Assembly: GCF_003004665.1 (NCBI RefSeq)
Contig: NZ_MUHY01000001.1
Span: forward strand, 310,001 to 374,000
DNA length: 64,000 nt
Direction: 5' to 3'
From: Candidatus Pandoraea novymonadis
GTDB lineage: Bacteria; Pseudomonadota; Gammaproteobacteria; Burkholderiales; Burkholderiaceae
Shown here in pieces: positions 41,604 to 52,198 of this stretch. Within the stretch, counting starts at the first letter, position 1; each line of letters begins with the position of its first letter. A program made the position numbers and the translations under genes. The notes under the pieces are model-generated. The model was not told the origin of the DNA and made no database searches. It saw nothing but the letters and a program-made list of their open reading frames with translations.

Positions 41604-42416
41604 TCACGCATTTAATCGCTTGTCATGCTCAATCAGTGCGTAAGCGCTGTGATTATGGATTGATTCGAAATTTTCCGCCTCCAGCTTATAAGAAATGATA
41701 CGTGGTTCTTTATTTAAGCGTTTTGCCACATCACGTACTAAGTCCTCCACAAATTTCGGATTCTCGTAGGCACGCTCTGTTACGTATTTTTCATCTGGAC
41801 GCTTCAATAAACCCCATAACTCACATGAAGCCTCCTCTTCCGCTATAGTCACGATTTCCTCTATACTGATTTCACTCAGCAACTCTGCATGAATCGTGAC
41901 ATGTGAGCGCTGATTGTGAGCTCCATATTTGGAAATTTGCTTCGAACATGGGCACAAGCTAGTGACTGGGACAAGCACCTTGAGCCACACACGCGTCTGA
42001 CCATCAAGCACTTGCCCAGTAAGTGTCACCTGATAGTCCATCAAACTTTCTACACCAGAGATCGGTGCAGTCTTTGAGATGAAATAAGGAAAGCTCACTT
42101 CCATATGTCCAGCATCAGCTTCCAAACGCTCCAGCATGGTTATCAACATAACACGAAAATTCATCATATCGAACGGTGCTTTATTTTCTTCAAGCAAAGC
42201 AATAAAGCGAGACATATGTGTTCCCTTTTGATTAGCAGGCAAATGCACATCCATATTAAAAATAGCTACTGTGGCCTGCATCTGATCAGAATTGGTCTTC
42301 AGTACCAATGGATGCCGTACAGCACGTACACCAACACGCTGGATCGGAATCTGGCGCGTATCAATACCACTTTGTACGTCCGGCATAATAAAAATAGGGT
42401 TAATTTGATTCATCAA
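41604..42416 (-). CDS. folE2: GTP cyclohydrolase FolE2 (type IB)
   Basis: Converts GTP to dihydroneopterin triphosphate for folate synthesis; the IB type can use metals other than zinc. The 270 residues match COG1469: [24 protein letters not shown], the Cys in [21 protein letters not shown], and [10 protein letters not shown]. It lies 150 bases after dxs, the order in Burkholderia as I recall it. Confidence 0.94.
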   Translation of the reverse strand: MMNQINPIFIMPDVQSGIDTRQIPIQRVGVRAVRHPLVLKTNSDQMQATVAIFNMDVHLPANQKGTHMSRFIALLEENKAPFDMMNFRVMLITMLERLEADAGHMEVSFPYFISKTAPISGVESLMDYQVTLTGQVLDGQTRVWLKVLVPVTSLCPCSKQISKYGAHNQRSHVTIHAELLSEISIEEIVTIAEEEASCELWGLLKRPDEKYVTERAYENPKFVEDLVRDVAKRLNKEPRIISYKLEAENFESIHNHSAYALIEHDKRLNA

Positions 42417-42564
42417 AATATCCTTATAAACCAGTCAATTGACCGGAGGAGCTGTATGTAAAATTGAAGAAGAACTGGAGATGTATCCTGGCTATTCAAT
42501 TAAGAAATAGATCAAGGAAAATTCGCACATCAATCCAATTGATTTATTAAAAATTTTCATTTTT

Positions 42565-44436
42565 TCAAGAATGATTCAGATTAAATCTAGTGTAAATCGC
42601 CTTGGCAATCCCACTCGCATCAAGTCCGAGTGCTGCGATCAACTGGGCATGGTCGCCATGATCAAGAAATTTATCGGGTAGACCCAATTGTAGTGTTGGT
42701 CGAGAAACCTTACTGATAAAAATGTTTTCTAATACTGCCGAACCAGCTCCACCCATAATGCATCCCTCCTCCACCGTCACAAGGAAGTCGTGCGAGTGCA
42801 CTAAACGAGTAACCAGCTCGTCGTCAATCGGTTTAACAAAACGCATATCAGCAACCGTTGCATCCAACCACTCAGCAGCTTCAAGAGAAGGCGCTACCAT
42901 GCTACCGAATGCGAAAATGGCGACGCGATGTCCAGCTTTTGCTAAACTCTCACGCCGAACGATGCCACGGCCGATTGGTAATGCCGTCATTTCCTTTTCA
43001 GTCTTTACTCCAATACCCGTTCCACGAGGATAGCGTACTGCAGAAGGTCCATCAATTTGGATGCCAGTATAAAGCATCTGACGGCACTCATTTTCATCTG
43101 AAGGTGCCATCACTACCATATTTGGAATGCAACGCAGATAAGCAAGATCATAAGCACCCGCATGGCTAGCGCCATCAGCGCCGACAAGTCCCGAACGATC
43201 TAAGGCAAACATAACAGGAAGGTTTTGTAGTGCAATGTCGTGAATTAGCTGATCGTAACCCCTCTGCAAAAAAGTTGAATAGATTGCGACTACAGGTCTC
43301 AATCCTTCGGTAGCCATACCACCTGCAAATGTCACGGCATGCTGTTCGGCAATACCAACATCATAATAGCGCATCGGAAAACGTTGTTCGAATGCCACCA
43401 TTCCAGAACCTTCTCGCATCGCAGGGGTAATGCCGACTACACGAACATCCTGCTCTGCCATATCGCAAAGCCAATCACCAAAAACCTGTGTATAAGTTTT
43501 TTTGGCATTTTTACTAAGTTTAATGCCTTCTGCTAAATTAAATTTACCTGGACCATGATAGAGCACAGGATCAGCCTCGGCCAGTTTGTAACCATAACCT
43601 TTACGGGTCACAACATGCAAAAACTGGGGTCCCTTCAACGCTTTGATGTTCTGAAGCGTCGGAAGGAGTGAATCAAGGTCATGGCCATCAATTGGGCCTA
43701 TATAGTTAAAACCAAACTCTTCAAACATCGTCGCCGGTACCAACATACCCTTAGCATGCTCTTCAAGTTTACGAGCAAGTTCGAGAATCGGTGGAGACAC
43801 AGACAACATCTTCTCAATCCTTTTCTTAGCAGTAGCATAAAATTTTCCCGAGATTAAACGGGCAAGATAACGATTCAATGCACCGACTGGCGGTGATATT
43901 GACATATCGTTATCATTCAATATGACAAGAAATGGCAAATCCTCATAGATCCCAGCATTATTCATGCCTTCAAAAGCCATTCCCGCAGTCATCGCTCCAT
44001 CTCCTATGACCGCAATACTGAAACGATTATCGCCCTTTATTTTCGCCGCGAGTGCCATTCCTAAAGCTGCAGAAATTGAGGTACTAGAATGCGCTGTACC
44101 GAATGTATCGTATGGAGACTCACTGCGGCGTGGAAATCCAGAAATACCCCCCATTTGACGAAGTGAATTCATTGCCTCTCTACGGCCTGTAAGAATTTTG
44201 TGAGGGTAGCTTTGATGGCCCACGTCCCAGACGATACGATCTTCCGGGGTATTGAAAATATAATGCAATGCGATTGTTAACTCCACTGTTCCGAGATTAG
44301 AGGAGAGATGACCACCAGTACAGGACACGCTTTTGAGTACAAACGCCCGCAGCTCATCCGCCAAAAATGAGAGCTGGTGACGATCGAGTTTACGCAAATC
44401 AGCGGGACCATCGATAGTATTCAGCAATTCGCACAT
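42565..44436 (-). CDS. dxs: 1-deoxy-D-xylulose-5-phosphate synthase
   Basis: ThDP enzyme joining pyruvate and glyceraldehyde-3-phosphate, the first step of the MEP isoprenoid path. The protein has 623 residues from ATG 44436 (another ATG lies directly before it). It shows [17 protein letters not shown], ThDP motif [33 protein letters not shown] and VDHGDHA-like C-terminus. Followed by folE2 and preceded by ispA. Confidence 0.96.
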   Translation of the reverse strand: MCELLNTIDGPADLRKLDRHQLSFLADELRAFVLKSVSCTGGHLSSNLGTVELTIALHYIFNTPEDRIVWDVGHQSYPHKILTGRREAMNSLRQMGGISGFPRRSESPYDTFGTAHSSTSISAALGMALAAKIKGDNRFSIAVIGDGAMTAGMAFEGMNNAGIYEDLPFLVILNDNDMSISPPVGALNRYLARLISGKFYATAKKRIEKMLSVSPPILELARKLEEHAKGMLVPATMFEEFGFNYIGPIDGHDLDSLLPTLQNIKALKGPQFLHVVTRKGYGYKLAEADPVLYHGPGKFNLAEGIKLSKNAKKTYTQVFGDWLCDMAEQDVRVVGITPAMREGSGMVAFEQRFPMRYYDVGIAEQHAVTFAGGMATEGLRPVVAIYSTFLQRGYDQLIHDIALQNLPVMFALDRSGLVGADGASHAGAYDLAYLRCIPNMVVMAPSDENECRQMLYTGIQIDGPSAVRYPRGTGIGVKTEKEMTALPIGRGIVRRESLAKAGHRVAIFAFGSMVAPSLEAAEWLDATVADMRFVKPIDDELVTRLVHSHDFLVTVEEGCIMGGAGSAVLENIFISKVSRPTLQLGLPDKFLDHGDHAQLIAALGLDASGIAKAIYTRFNLNHS

Positions 44437-44528
44437 CATTATTTTGTTGTAAGCAAATCAAGTACTGGTCTATTTAAGACCCGTTAAAGATATTAAGAAA
44501 TTCCATAGAAAACTTTGGAATATACTAA

Positions 44529-44545
44529 TCCTTGTTGTACAAGGA
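44529..44545. repeat. 7-bp perfect hairpin between ispA and dxs
   Basis: TCCTTGT and ACAAGGA around a TGT loop, in the 138-base ispA-dxs spacer. No adjoining T-run. Confidence 0.5.
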
Positions 44546-44574
44546 ACATACAAAATCTCAACCAGAATTCCTCT

Positions 44575-45480
44575 TCAATGGATTCGTTGTACAACGAAAT
44601 TAGCTAACGCACGCAAACGATTCGCCCGTTTGCCTAACCTCTCCGTCGCCTTATACGCATCAGCATGCAATTGCTTGGTCAGTGCACGAGTCGCATCTAG
44701 CCCCAAAAGTGATACGTAAGTTGGCTTAGCATATTTAGCATCCTTGCCAGCGGTTTTCCCCAGTGTATTTGAATTTTCTGTACAATCTAGAATGTCATCT
44801 ACTACTTGGAATAGAAGTCCAACAGCGCTAGCATAGACATCCAACATCTCTCTCGCTTCATCAGATAGAGGATCTCCACAAAGTGCTCCCATGCGCAACG
44901 AAGCCCGTAATAAAGCACCAGTTTTCATGCGATGCATCGCCTCCAGCACATTTTGTGGCAATCTCTGGCCAACACTGGCCAAGTCAATCGCCTGACCGCC
45001 CACCATACCAAATGATCCAGCTGCATGGGCTAATTCATGTACAAGTGCCAAAGACTGAGAGGCAGTTAGTACTGACGATGTCTCACTCAATAACGAAAAA
45101 GCCTGTGTCTGGAGAGCATCACCTACCAATAACGCAGTACCTTCATCAAATTGAACATGCACCGTCGGTTTACCACGGCGCAATGTATCATTATCCATGC
45201 ACGGCAAATCATCATGCACTAGCGAATAAACATGTACCATTTCCAATGCACAGGCTACGCGATCTAGCGCGGCTGGGCACGCTTGCGTTACCTCACCCGC
45301 TGCAAAACATAAGAGCGGCCGCACATACTTTCCCCCACCAACGAGAGCATAACGCATAGCCTCATGCAAACCAGTCAGATCGCCATCCAGAGTCGGAAGG
45401 CTGCTGTCAAGCACAAGCTCGATACGAGCTCGTATCTCCTGCATCCAGTTATAGAAATCCTGCGCTACTTCTCCCGCCAC
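44575..45480 (-). CDS. ispA: farnesyl diphosphate synthase IspA
   Basis: Prenyltransferase making FPP from IPP and DMAPP/GPP. The 301 residues carry the two Asp-rich motifs, DDLPCMDND and DDILD. The substrate motif reads GGGKYVRP instead of the usual GGGKRVRP: the Lys and second Arg that bind IPP are kept, the Arg between is Tyr. Eighteen bases separate it from xseB. Confidence 0.95.
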   Translation of the reverse strand: MAGEVAQDFYNWMQEIRARIELVLDSSLPTLDGDLTGLHEAMRYALVGGGKYVRPLLCFAAGEVTQACPAALDRVACALEMVHVYSLVHDDLPCMDNDTLRRGKPTVHVQFDEGTALLVGDALQTQAFSLLSETSSVLTASQSLALVHELAHAAGSFGMVGGQAIDLASVGQRLPQNVLEAMHRMKTGALLRASLRMGALCGDPLSDEAREMLDVYASAVGLLFQVVDDILDCTENSNTLGKTAGKDAKYAKPTYVSLLGLDATRALTKQLHADAYKATERLGKRANRLRALANFVVQRIH

Positions 45481-45498
45481 AAAAACCTCCCAACAATA

Positions 45499-45762
45499 TC
45501 ATTCATCACGAGATAAAGTCAGAGGACGCAACGTCTCACCTTCAAGTACTTTCACCTGCTGCTCAACTTTTTCAAGCAATTCCTGACAATACTTCACGAG
45601 TAAAACACCACGTCGGTATGCATCTAACAACTCCTCAATCCCGAGCTCATCTCCTTCCATTCTACCAATAAGCAACTCAAGTTCAGCCAATGCAGTTTCG
45701 TAGTTTGAAGGTAATCCAACCTTCTCAGTCGCAAGCACCTTAATCTTCGAAGTCTTGACCAT
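45499..45762 (-). CDS. xseB: exodeoxyribonuclease VII small subunit
   Basis: Small coiled-coil subunit of ExoVII. The 87 residues contain NYETALAELELLIGRMEGDELGIEE (split motif) and LLKYCQELL-like helix KYCQELLEKVEQQVKVL, typical of XseB. Heads the xseB-ispA-dxs-folE2 run. The large subunit xseA is not in this window. Confidence 0.92.
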   Translation of the reverse strand: MVKTSKIKVLATEKVGLPSNYETALAELELLIGRMEGDELGIEELLDAYRRGVLLVKYCQELLEKVEQQVKVLEGETLRPLTLSRDE

Positions 45763-45991
45763 AAACTAAAAAAATTAAATTAAAATTGTATTTTACGGTA
45801 AATAAACTAGAACCACAGCGGTGGTGCATAATTTTAATGCAAGTCTTTTTCTCACAAAAATTCTATCCTACTAAAGGTATTACAAAATTCATTCAGAGAC
45901 ACACTTGAAAAGTGTACAATGCCCGTCCTCTATAAATCGATTTTTCGACGAAGAGGTTGTTTCAGTCTTTTTAAGTTCGGCGTTATGGGGA

Positions 45992-47104
45992 ATGTCTAAT
46001 ATAAGCAGCGATTTTCAACCGAAACCGACTGCTAGTCAGTTACCGGTCCATTTATATTTTGATGAGTCCTTCCTAAGGTGGGAACTCGATATACTTTTCA
46101 AGAATAGTCCACGTTACATCGGACATGAATTGATGGTACCAGACTATGGCGACTATTTTGCACTGCCTGCAGAAAATGAAGGTCGCATGCTGATACGTAA
46201 CTATTCGAGCGAGCATGGTGTTGACTTATTATCAAACGTTTGTCGGCATCGACAGTCAATCATGCTGAACGGACGTGGTAACGTATCTAATATAGTATGT
46301 CCGTTGCACCGCTGGACTTACAACACAACTGGTGAATTGCTAGGTACCCCACATTTTACAGAAAAACCCTGCCTCAATCTCGGAAAGTTCCCTCTGCAAC
46401 GCTGGAATGGACTACTTTTCGAAAATCAAGGCAGAAATGTACAGGATGACCTTGCAAAGTTGAGCGTAAAACGCCATTTGGATTTTTCTGGCTATATGTT
46501 CGATCACATGGAGATACATGACTGCAACTATAATTGGAAAACATTCATTGAAGTCTACCTTGAAGACTATCATGTCGTCCCATTTCACCCAGGACTCGGC
46601 AGCTTCATTTCGTGTGATGAATTAAGATGGGAATTTGGCGATTGGTATAGCATACAGACGGTTGGTTTGCGTAGCTGCGTTGATAAGCAAAGCAGTCCAA
46701 TCTATCATAAGTGGCATAATATGCTGCTAAAATACAATCAAGGCAAACTTCCCACCTTTGGTGCGATATGGATGCTGTATTATCCATACCTGATGATTGA
46801 ATGGTACCCACATGTACTCATAGTATCCTGGCTGATCCCCCGTAATCCTCAAAAAACAACGAATATTGTTGAATATTATTATTTAGAGGAAATAAGTCTC
46901 TTCGAGCGAGAATTTATCGAAGTGCAACGCGCAGCTTATACCGAAACCGCACGCGAAGACGATCAAATTGCAGAGCGCATGGATGCTGGTCGGCGAGTAC
47001 TATTTGAACGTGGGGTTTCCGAAATTGGTCCTTACCAAAGTCCTATGGAAGATGGTATGAGGCATTTTCATCAATTTCTACGTAGTCAAATGGAAAATTT
47101 TTAG
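45992..47104 (+). CDS. Rieske-type ring-hydroxylating oxygenase alpha-subunit-like protein
   Basis: Non-haem iron oxygenase family; substrate unknown. The 370 residues have a Rieske [2Fe-2S] domain with CRHRQ and CPLHRW ligands, then the mononuclear iron site in YLEDYHVVPFHPGL (His-x4-His with an acidic residue nearby). No reductase or beta-subunit gene is near; Fpr (60.7 kb) or a ferredoxin could serve. It is divergent to xseB as in Burkholderia. ATG 45992 matches relatives; a TTG at 45905 would add 29 residues. Confidence 0.88.
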   Translation: MSNISSDFQPKPTASQLPVHLYFDESFLRWELDILFKNSPRYIGHELMVPDYGDYFALPAENEGRMLIRNYSSEHGVDLLSNVCRHRQSIMLNGRGNVSNIVCPLHRWTYNTTGELLGTPHFTEKPCLNLGKFPLQRWNGLLFENQGRNVQDDLAKLSVKRHLDFSGYMFDHMEIHDCNYNWKTFIEVYLEDYHVVPFHPGLGSFISCDELRWEFGDWYSIQTVGLRSCVDKQSSPIYHKWHNMLLKYNQGKLPTFGAIWMLYYPYLMIEWYPHVLIVSWLIPRNPQKTTNIVEYYYLEEISLFEREFIEVQRAAYTETAREDDQIAERMDAGRRVLFERGVSEIGPYQSPMEDGMRHFHQFLRSQMENF

Positions 47105-47514
47105 GTTTCCTGCGTTGATTTTTTTGTGTTTTACTTTTTTCGCGTAGATAGGAGACAGTTTTCATGAGGTAAGTCATCATAAAACTCTTTTGAAAAATAG
47201 TCCGATACAGTGTGTGTCATCCCAATTATGGTTTAAGACGCTGGTACTTTCATATAAAAATTGATAATTCGTATCTTGAGTATTTTCCTTAAATAGTCAT
47301 TTTTTATTGAGTGAAGTACTCTTTTTTCTAAAAAAATTTTTAAGCTAAGAATTTTTGAAGAAACAATATTTAACCACGGTTTCAAATCTTCTCTACTATA
47401 TATTTTCTAGTATATATACGTTTTAAATGACACATCTAATTTTTGCTTTAGCCATCTACGCATTAGTGTTTCCCATAAACTCATACATGCTTGAGATCGT
47501 AAAATTAGGGGAAA
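47105..47514. other. gene-free gap before thyA
   Basis: About 410 very AT-rich bases with no supported gene on either strand. Only antisense open frames overlapping thyA occur. Confidence 0.5.
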
Positions 47515-48324
47515 ATGGCGGATCAGCCTATGCATCAATATCTTGATTTGATACGTCATGTGCTTAAAAAAGGCACAAAAAAAAATGATCGTACAGGCAT
47601 CGGTACCCGTTCGGTGTTTGGATACCAAATGCGATTTCCACTACAGACAAGCTTCCCTCTTATTACAACAAAAAAGCTTCACTTGAAATCGATCATTTAC
47701 GAATTGCTTTGGTTCCTACAAGGCAGTACCAACGTACGTTATCTACAAGAAAATGGAGTCTCAATCTGGAATGAATGGGCCGATGAAAATGGTGAACTCG
47801 GCCCCATTTATGGCTCGCAGTGGCGCTCATGGACCACTGCGAATGGAGGACAAATTGATCAAATTACAGAACTGCTTACAGAAATCCGCAAGAATCCAGA
47901 TTCTCGTCGATTGATTATTTCAGCCTGGAATGTAGCAGATATTCCGCATATGAAGCTACCACCGTGTCATGCTTTCTTCCAATTTTATGTAGCTGACGGC
48001 AAGCTATCTTGCCAGTTATACCAGCGTAGCGCTGATATTTTCTTGGGCTTGCCATTCAATATAGCAAGCTACGCACTACTTGTACGCATGATGGCACAAC
48101 AAACGGATTTAGCTCCTGGTGATTTCATTTGGACCGGTGGCGACTGTCATCTCTACAGCAATCACTTCGCACAAGCGGAAATGCAAATTGCACGTACACC
48201 ATTACCATTACCAAAATTAGAAATTGTACGTAAACCTCACTCGATCTTCGACTATCAGTTTGAAGACTTTGTCATGGTTAATTATGAATCGCATCCACAC
48301 ATAAAAGTACCGGTGGCTATATGA
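47515..48324 (+). CDS. thyA: thymidylate synthase
   Basis: Methylates dUMP to dTMP with methylene-THF. The 269 residues include [32 protein letters not shown], the catalytic Cys in [12 protein letters not shown], and [21 protein letters not shown] 47515 follows AGGGG; ATG 47530 ([11 protein letters not shown]) is an equally good family start. The stop overlaps folA (ATGA), so dTMP synthesis and DHF recycling are translationally coupled. Confidence 0.96.
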   Translation: MADQPMHQYLDLIRHVLKKGTKKNDRTGIGTRSVFGYQMRFPLQTSFPLITTKKLHLKSIIYELLWFLQGSTNVRYLQENGVSIWNEWADENGELGPIYGSQWRSWTTANGGQIDQITELLTEIRKNPDSRRLIISAWNVADIPHMKLPPCHAFFQFYVADGKLSCQLYQRSADIFLGLPFNIASYALLVRMMAQQTDLAPGDFIWTGGDCHLYSNHFAQAEMQIARTPLPLPKLEIVRKPHSIFDYQFEDFVMVNYESHPHIKVPVAI

Positions 48325-48830
48325 CGATTTTGACATTAATAGTTGCACGTGCTATCAATGGTGTAATTGGTCGAGATAACAAATTGCCATGGTATTTGCC
48401 AAAAGACCTGACTCACTTCAAACGTCTAACAATGGGCAAACCAATTGTTATGGGGCGAAAAACTTATGACTCTATTGGCCATGCATTGCCAGGACGCCGT
48501 AACATTATTGTTACACGCAATCCATCACTCAGCATCGACGGATGTGACGTAGTAAATTCACTAGGAGAGGCAAAACACCTTTGTATCGGTGCTAAAGAAA
48601 TGTTCATTATCGGCGGCGCGCAATTATATGCTGAAGCCATGCCGTATGCGGATAAGCTGATGATCACAGAAATCTCAAAAGTTTTTGAAGGTAATGCATA
48701 TTTTACTGAACCCAACCTGACAGTTTGGCAGGAAACAACCAGAGAAATTCATCACGCTCCATCACCTAATAACTTTGACTTCGCATATGTAACATACGAG
48801 CGACGTCAATCACATCTTGAAATCTCATAA
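48321..48830 (+). CDS. folA: dihydrofolate reductase
   Basis: Reduces DHF to THF with NADPH. The 169 residues start [30 protein letters not shown] with Ala, the substrate Asp and WYLPKD loop, then [15 protein letters not shown] and [19 protein letters not shown]. It overlaps thyA by 4 bases. Confidence 0.96.
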   Translation: MTILTLIVARAINGVIGRDNKLPWYLPKDLTHFKRLTMGKPIVMGRKTYDSIGHALPGRRNIIVTRNPSLSIDGCDVVNSLGEAKHLCIGAKEMFIIGGAQLYAEAMPYADKLMITEISKVFEGNAYFTEPNLTVWQETTREIHHAPSPNNFDFAYVTYERRQSHLEIS

Positions 48831-49242
48831 TAGTTTATGACAGCAACTTACAGAACACGTTTATCTGAAAAGGTATTTAGTTGAGATGTAATGCTATAGG
48901 ATTTCGGTTATAGATCATCACAGTAGGCTGAAATTGACGCTCATCTATCTTCTTCTCTAGCTTGTAATCTACTATTTTCACTATACCCACACTATCGATC
49001 CATAAAAAATAGAAACTAACAAAAATCTCATTTTTGAACTAAGCAAATCTTAAGCATAACCCTCTAATTCAAAAAGAAAATTAGTAAAAAATTGGAAATA
49101 CTTATTTCCTAGATCTTGACTAAGATTATTTTTAATAAAATATAGAAAATCTTTTTCTTCTAAATTGCTACTCTTATATATTTTTCAAAGAAAAAAGAAT
49201 CATCATTTTTTATGAAACATTCAAATTTAAGATAAAAATCTT

Positions 49243-49303
49243 CAACTCAAAATGGTGTTGAGTTGCAAAAAATCAGTAAGCATGTATATTGTTGCAATAT
49301 ACA
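49243..49303. repeat. two perfect hairpins in the 1-kb gap
   Basis: CAACTCAA/TTGAGTTG with a 7-base loop (49243-49265) and TGTATATTG/CAATATACA with a TTG loop (49283-49303). Neither is next to a recognised gene. Confidence 0.75.
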
Positions 49304-49792
49304 AATTTCACCTAGAGTTGTATTTCTATCATTAAAAGAAAAACCCAAACTTAGTTAGCAGTTGCTCCTAGTTTTATTTTTTCGTTGGGTTCGACGTCTC
49401 AAATTCCTTATAAAGCAAGATAGTAATGAAGAGAATTTCATCTTATCTATTGAACCCGTCAGTAAAACACATACATATAGTTTACGTAAATGCCCACCTA
49501 ATGAATATTCCAAAATGCACTGTGAAAAAAATATATAGCAAACTAACGCAGAGTGCTGTCTTGTTATGCAGTAGAGATAATACGTAGAGCAAGCGTTGCA
49601 GGTTACCTATTTAGTCTTTCGTAAACCTCCACTCTTTTTATAGAATCTAAATCGTTTATGCATTTTCAACGCAATCACTATAAGAAATATCAATTATTAA
49701 CGGATAACGATTTAAAATTTTTTGATATAAGAACGAGAATTAGTTACGGAGGAAAACAAGCCTATTTCATAGGAGAAAAACCAATTGCTCCA

Positions 49793-49826
49793 CTAGGGGA
49801 AAATAAAAAAGGAACTTTCCCCCTAG
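49793..49826 (-). terminator. stem-loop downstream of rplS, possible terminator
   Basis: CTAG-GGGAAA pairs with TTTCCC-C-CTAG around a 13-base loop, 55 bases after the rplS stop on the minus strand. The U-run after it is displaced (GGTTTTT about 15 bases on), so termination is uncertain. Confidence 0.4.
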
Positions 49827-49880
49827 GAAGAAATTTATTCTCGAAATTTGGGTGGATAATAAAACAGAAAAATCTAATTA

Positions 49881-50270
49881 CTACACAACTGCCGTGGCCG
49901 GCTTGCTCTTAAAAGTAAGCTTTTCCTTAATACGAGCAGATTTTCCAGAACGCTCTCTTAAATAGTAAAGTTTTGCCCGGCGCACATCACCACGACGCTT
50001 GAGTTCAATACTAGCAATCAGTAAAGAGTACGTTTGAAAAGTACGCTCAACACCTTCACCAGACGAAATCTTGCGAACAATAAATGAGGAATTCAGACCA
50101 CGGTTACGCTTAGCGATGACCACACCCTCATAAGCCTGAATACGTTTCCGACTACCTTCCACTACATTTACATTCACCACCACAGTGTCGCCCGGAGCAA
50201 ATTCAGGGATTGTCTTGTTCGCGGTCAAACGCGCGATTTCTTCCTTTTCAATCTGTTCAATCAGATTCAT
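49881..50270 (-). CDS. rplS: 50S ribosomal protein bL19
   Basis: Ribosomal protein at the subunit interface. The 129 residues include [23 protein letters not shown] (split), [28 protein letters not shown] and the basic [22 protein letters not shown]. Last gene of rpsP-rimM-trmD-rplS. Confidence 0.97.
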   Translation of the reverse strand: MNLIEQIEKEEIARLTANKTIPEFAPGDTVVVNVNVVEGSRKRIQAYEGVVIAKRNRGLNSSFIVRKISSGEGVERTFQTYSLLIASIELKRRGDVRRAKLYYLRERSGKSARIKEKLTFKSKPATAVV

Positions 50271-50364
50271 TACTACTCCTTATACCATCTTGATGGCGTT
50301 ATACCGAAGATACCGGCCCCAACAGAGGATGAAAATCTAGCGCCACCAAAATAGCAACGCACTA

Positions 50365-51129
50365 TTAGTTAACCTCAATTTTAAGACTTGCCAACCATGC
50401 CTCATCAGCAGAGTTTAGTAAGCCATTTTGACGTACCATCTCAAGCAAATCGGGTCGCTTACGCCAAGTATTCGCCAACGCATCGCGCCGCCGCCATTTT
50501 TCAATCTCTGCATGGTGTCCACTCAACAAAATTTTAGGCACCTGCAAACCTTCATATTCTTCCGGTCTTGTGTAATGGGTAAAATCGAGTAGACCCTCAA
50601 CAAAACTATCCAGTTTATTCGATTCCGAGTCGTTTAGGGTACCTGGTAACTGCCTAATTAGGGAATCCATTAGGACCATCGCCGGCAACTCCCCACCAGA
50701 TAGCACAAAATCTCCTACACTCACTTCCTCATCAACACAACGATCAATCAATCGCTGATCAACAGCTTCATAGCGCCCACATAAAATAATGAGGCCCTGT
50801 TCATGCTTTTGAAAATCCATGATGCGACGGTGACTGAGTGGCTTACCTTGCGGCGACATGAAAAGCACACGAGGCTTTGCAACACCTTTCTGCACCTGTG
50901 CAACTTTTGCTGTAACAATGGCTGCTTCTAGAGGTTGAGCCAGCATTACCATACCTGGACCACCGCCGTATGGCCGATCATCAATTGTACGATAACTATC
51001 ATTCGTAAAATCACGCGGATTCCACGTACGTAATACATACTTCGCCTTCTTTAAGGCGCGGCCAGTAACACCCCAGTGAGTTATTGCCTGAAACATCTCT
51101 GGAAACAGAGTAATAACATCAAACTGCAT
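50365..51129 (-). CDS. trmD: tRNA (guanine-N1)-methyltransferase TrmD
   Basis: SPOUT methyltransferase making m1G37, needed to avoid frameshifting. The 254 residues contain [25 protein letters not shown], and the SAM-binding trefoil knot ([29 protein letters not shown]). Length is normal. About 95 bases separate it from rplS. Confidence 0.97.
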   Translation of the reverse strand: MQFDVITLFPEMFQAITHWGVTGRALKKAKYVLRTWNPRDFTNDSYRTIDDRPYGGGPGMVMLAQPLEAAIVTAKVAQVQKGVAKPRVLFMSPQGKPLSHRRIMDFQKHEQGLIILCGRYEAVDQRLIDRCVDEEVSVGDFVLSGGELPAMVLMDSLIRQLPGTLNDSESNKLDSFVEGLLDFTHYTRPEEYEGLQVPKILLSGHHAEIEKWRRRDALANTWRKRPDLLEMVRQNGLLNSADEAWLASLKIEVN

Positions 51130-51190
51130 GAGAATGGCCTTTCATTCACAACATCTAGGTAAAAAACGCACTCCAAAAGACCATTAATCC

Positions 51191-51799
51191 TCAGTAATTG
51201 AGTCCCCAGTCAACCACAATGCGCCGTTTTGCCATATCAACACTTTGAACATAGTGTTTTACAAATGGAATTAATCGCTCTCGCACCCCGACAGAGCGAA
51301 TGTCCTCAATAGAGGATTCGTGTACCACACGCATAATACTATGGATGCCGTTATCTAACATGCTTGCAACATTACCAAGATCTTGTCCCTGCAAGTTCGT
51401 CACATTAGCACCGATTAGATCAACCCAGTAAAATTCACCTTCCTCTGTCATCGGAAAATCGACACGTGATACCCAAAGCTGGATCCCTTTAAGGGATCCA
51501 GCTTCCGTTCGATTGACAACCCCGCACAGTTGGGCGACGATTGTACTAGAATATCTACTACTCCTCAAAATATCGGCTAAAAACCATCCTACTTTTCCAG
51601 GAACTTGACAGTACCATTTTTTAGCAGACAACAAACAATCACCTTGACCGATATGTGGCCGCACTTTTACCGAACCAAAAATACCATGAGCACCCGAAAT
51701 ATATCCCAATTCAATGAGATCAGTTGGGACATTGATCACTGGATGCAAAATTCGCTTCAGCAAAAATTCAACACTCTCTAATTCCGTACGATTCTTCAT
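51191..51799 (-). CDS. rimM: 16S rRNA processing protein RimM
   Basis: Assembly factor for the 30S head. From ATG 51799 the 202 residues include IELGYISGAHGIFGSVKVRP in the N-terminal domain and the PRC-barrel EEGEFYWVDLIGANV...GERLIPF-like RERLIPFVKHYVQSVDMAKRRIVVDW. An in-frame TTG at 51823 is less likely. The N-terminal 35 residues before the conserved part resemble the long extension of Burkholderia RimM only loosely. Confidence 0.92.
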   Translation of the reverse strand: MKNRTELESVEFLLKRILHPVINVPTDLIELGYISGAHGIFGSVKVRPHIGQGDCLLSAKKWYCQVPGKVGWFLADILRSSRYSSTIVAQLCGVVNRTEAGSLKGIQLWVSRVDFPMTEEGEFYWVDLIGANVTNLQGQDLGNVASMLDNGIHSIMRVVHESSIEDIRSVGVRERLIPFVKHYVQSVDMAKRRIVVDWGLNY

Positions 51800-51897
51800 A
51801 AGTACGCGAAGGGTCTCACACAAATGAAAAAAAGACGAAGCTCGACGCTTACAGAATAAACTGAAAGCGCCAATAATCCTTAAGCCAACTCAATCAA

Positions 51898-51943
51898 CGT
51901 TTTTCGATAGAATTAGCTCATTAAACAGAGCTAAAGAAAAACG
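51898..51943 (-). repeat. nested stem-loop between rpsP and rimM
   Basis: Outer arms CGTTTTTC/GAAAAACG (51898-51905, 51936-51943) and inner arms TTAGCTC/GAGCTAA (51913-51919, 51928-51934). It starts right after the rpsP stop, so it may attenuate or stabilise the operon mRNA, giving more S16 than RimM/TrmD. Confidence 0.6.
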
Positions 51944-51949
51944 TTCAAA

Positions 51950-52198
51950 TTAAATAGAAATCTTTCGACTACCAACCAGGCGTTTAACAGTTGGGGATAA
52001 TTTTGCACCGACATCTTTCCAGTAGTTCAAACGAGCTTGAGAGATGCGCAGAGACTCAGTATTCTCGCTAGCTACCGGATTATAAAATCCAATGCGCTCA
52101 ATGAAACGACCATCGCGACGATTGCGCGAGTCAGTAGCAACAATGTTGTAGAATGGGCGCTTCTTCGCGCCGCCACGAGCTAGGCGGATAACGACCAT
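51950..52198 (-). CDS. rpsP: 30S ribosomal protein bS16
   Basis: Core 30S protein. From ATG 52198 the 82 residues read [20 protein letters not shown], then [10 protein letters not shown] and the C-terminal SPTVKRLVG. Upstream in-frame codons lack family match. First gene of the rpsP-rimM-trmD-rplS operon. Confidence 0.97.
   Translation of the reverse strand: MVVIRLARGGAKKRPFYNIVATDSRNRRDGRFIERIGFYNPVASENTESLRISQARLNYWKDVGAKLSPTVKRLVGSRKISI

Larger units (their letters stand above)
48831..49880. other. 1.05-kb gene-free AT-rich region
   Basis: The longest gap in the window. An 84-codon + strand frame at 49658-49912 is low-complexity and overlaps the end of rplS, so I do not call it. The region carries perfect hairpins at 49243-49265 and 49283-49303 and a GC-richer stem at 49793-49826. 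I could not recognise gene remains; probably a decayed locus. Confidence 0.5.

Noticed and set aside
49658-49912. 84-codon + strand open frame in the 1-kb gap
   Set aside because: Low-complexity, AT-driven composition, no family features, overlaps the 3' end of rplS on the other strand.
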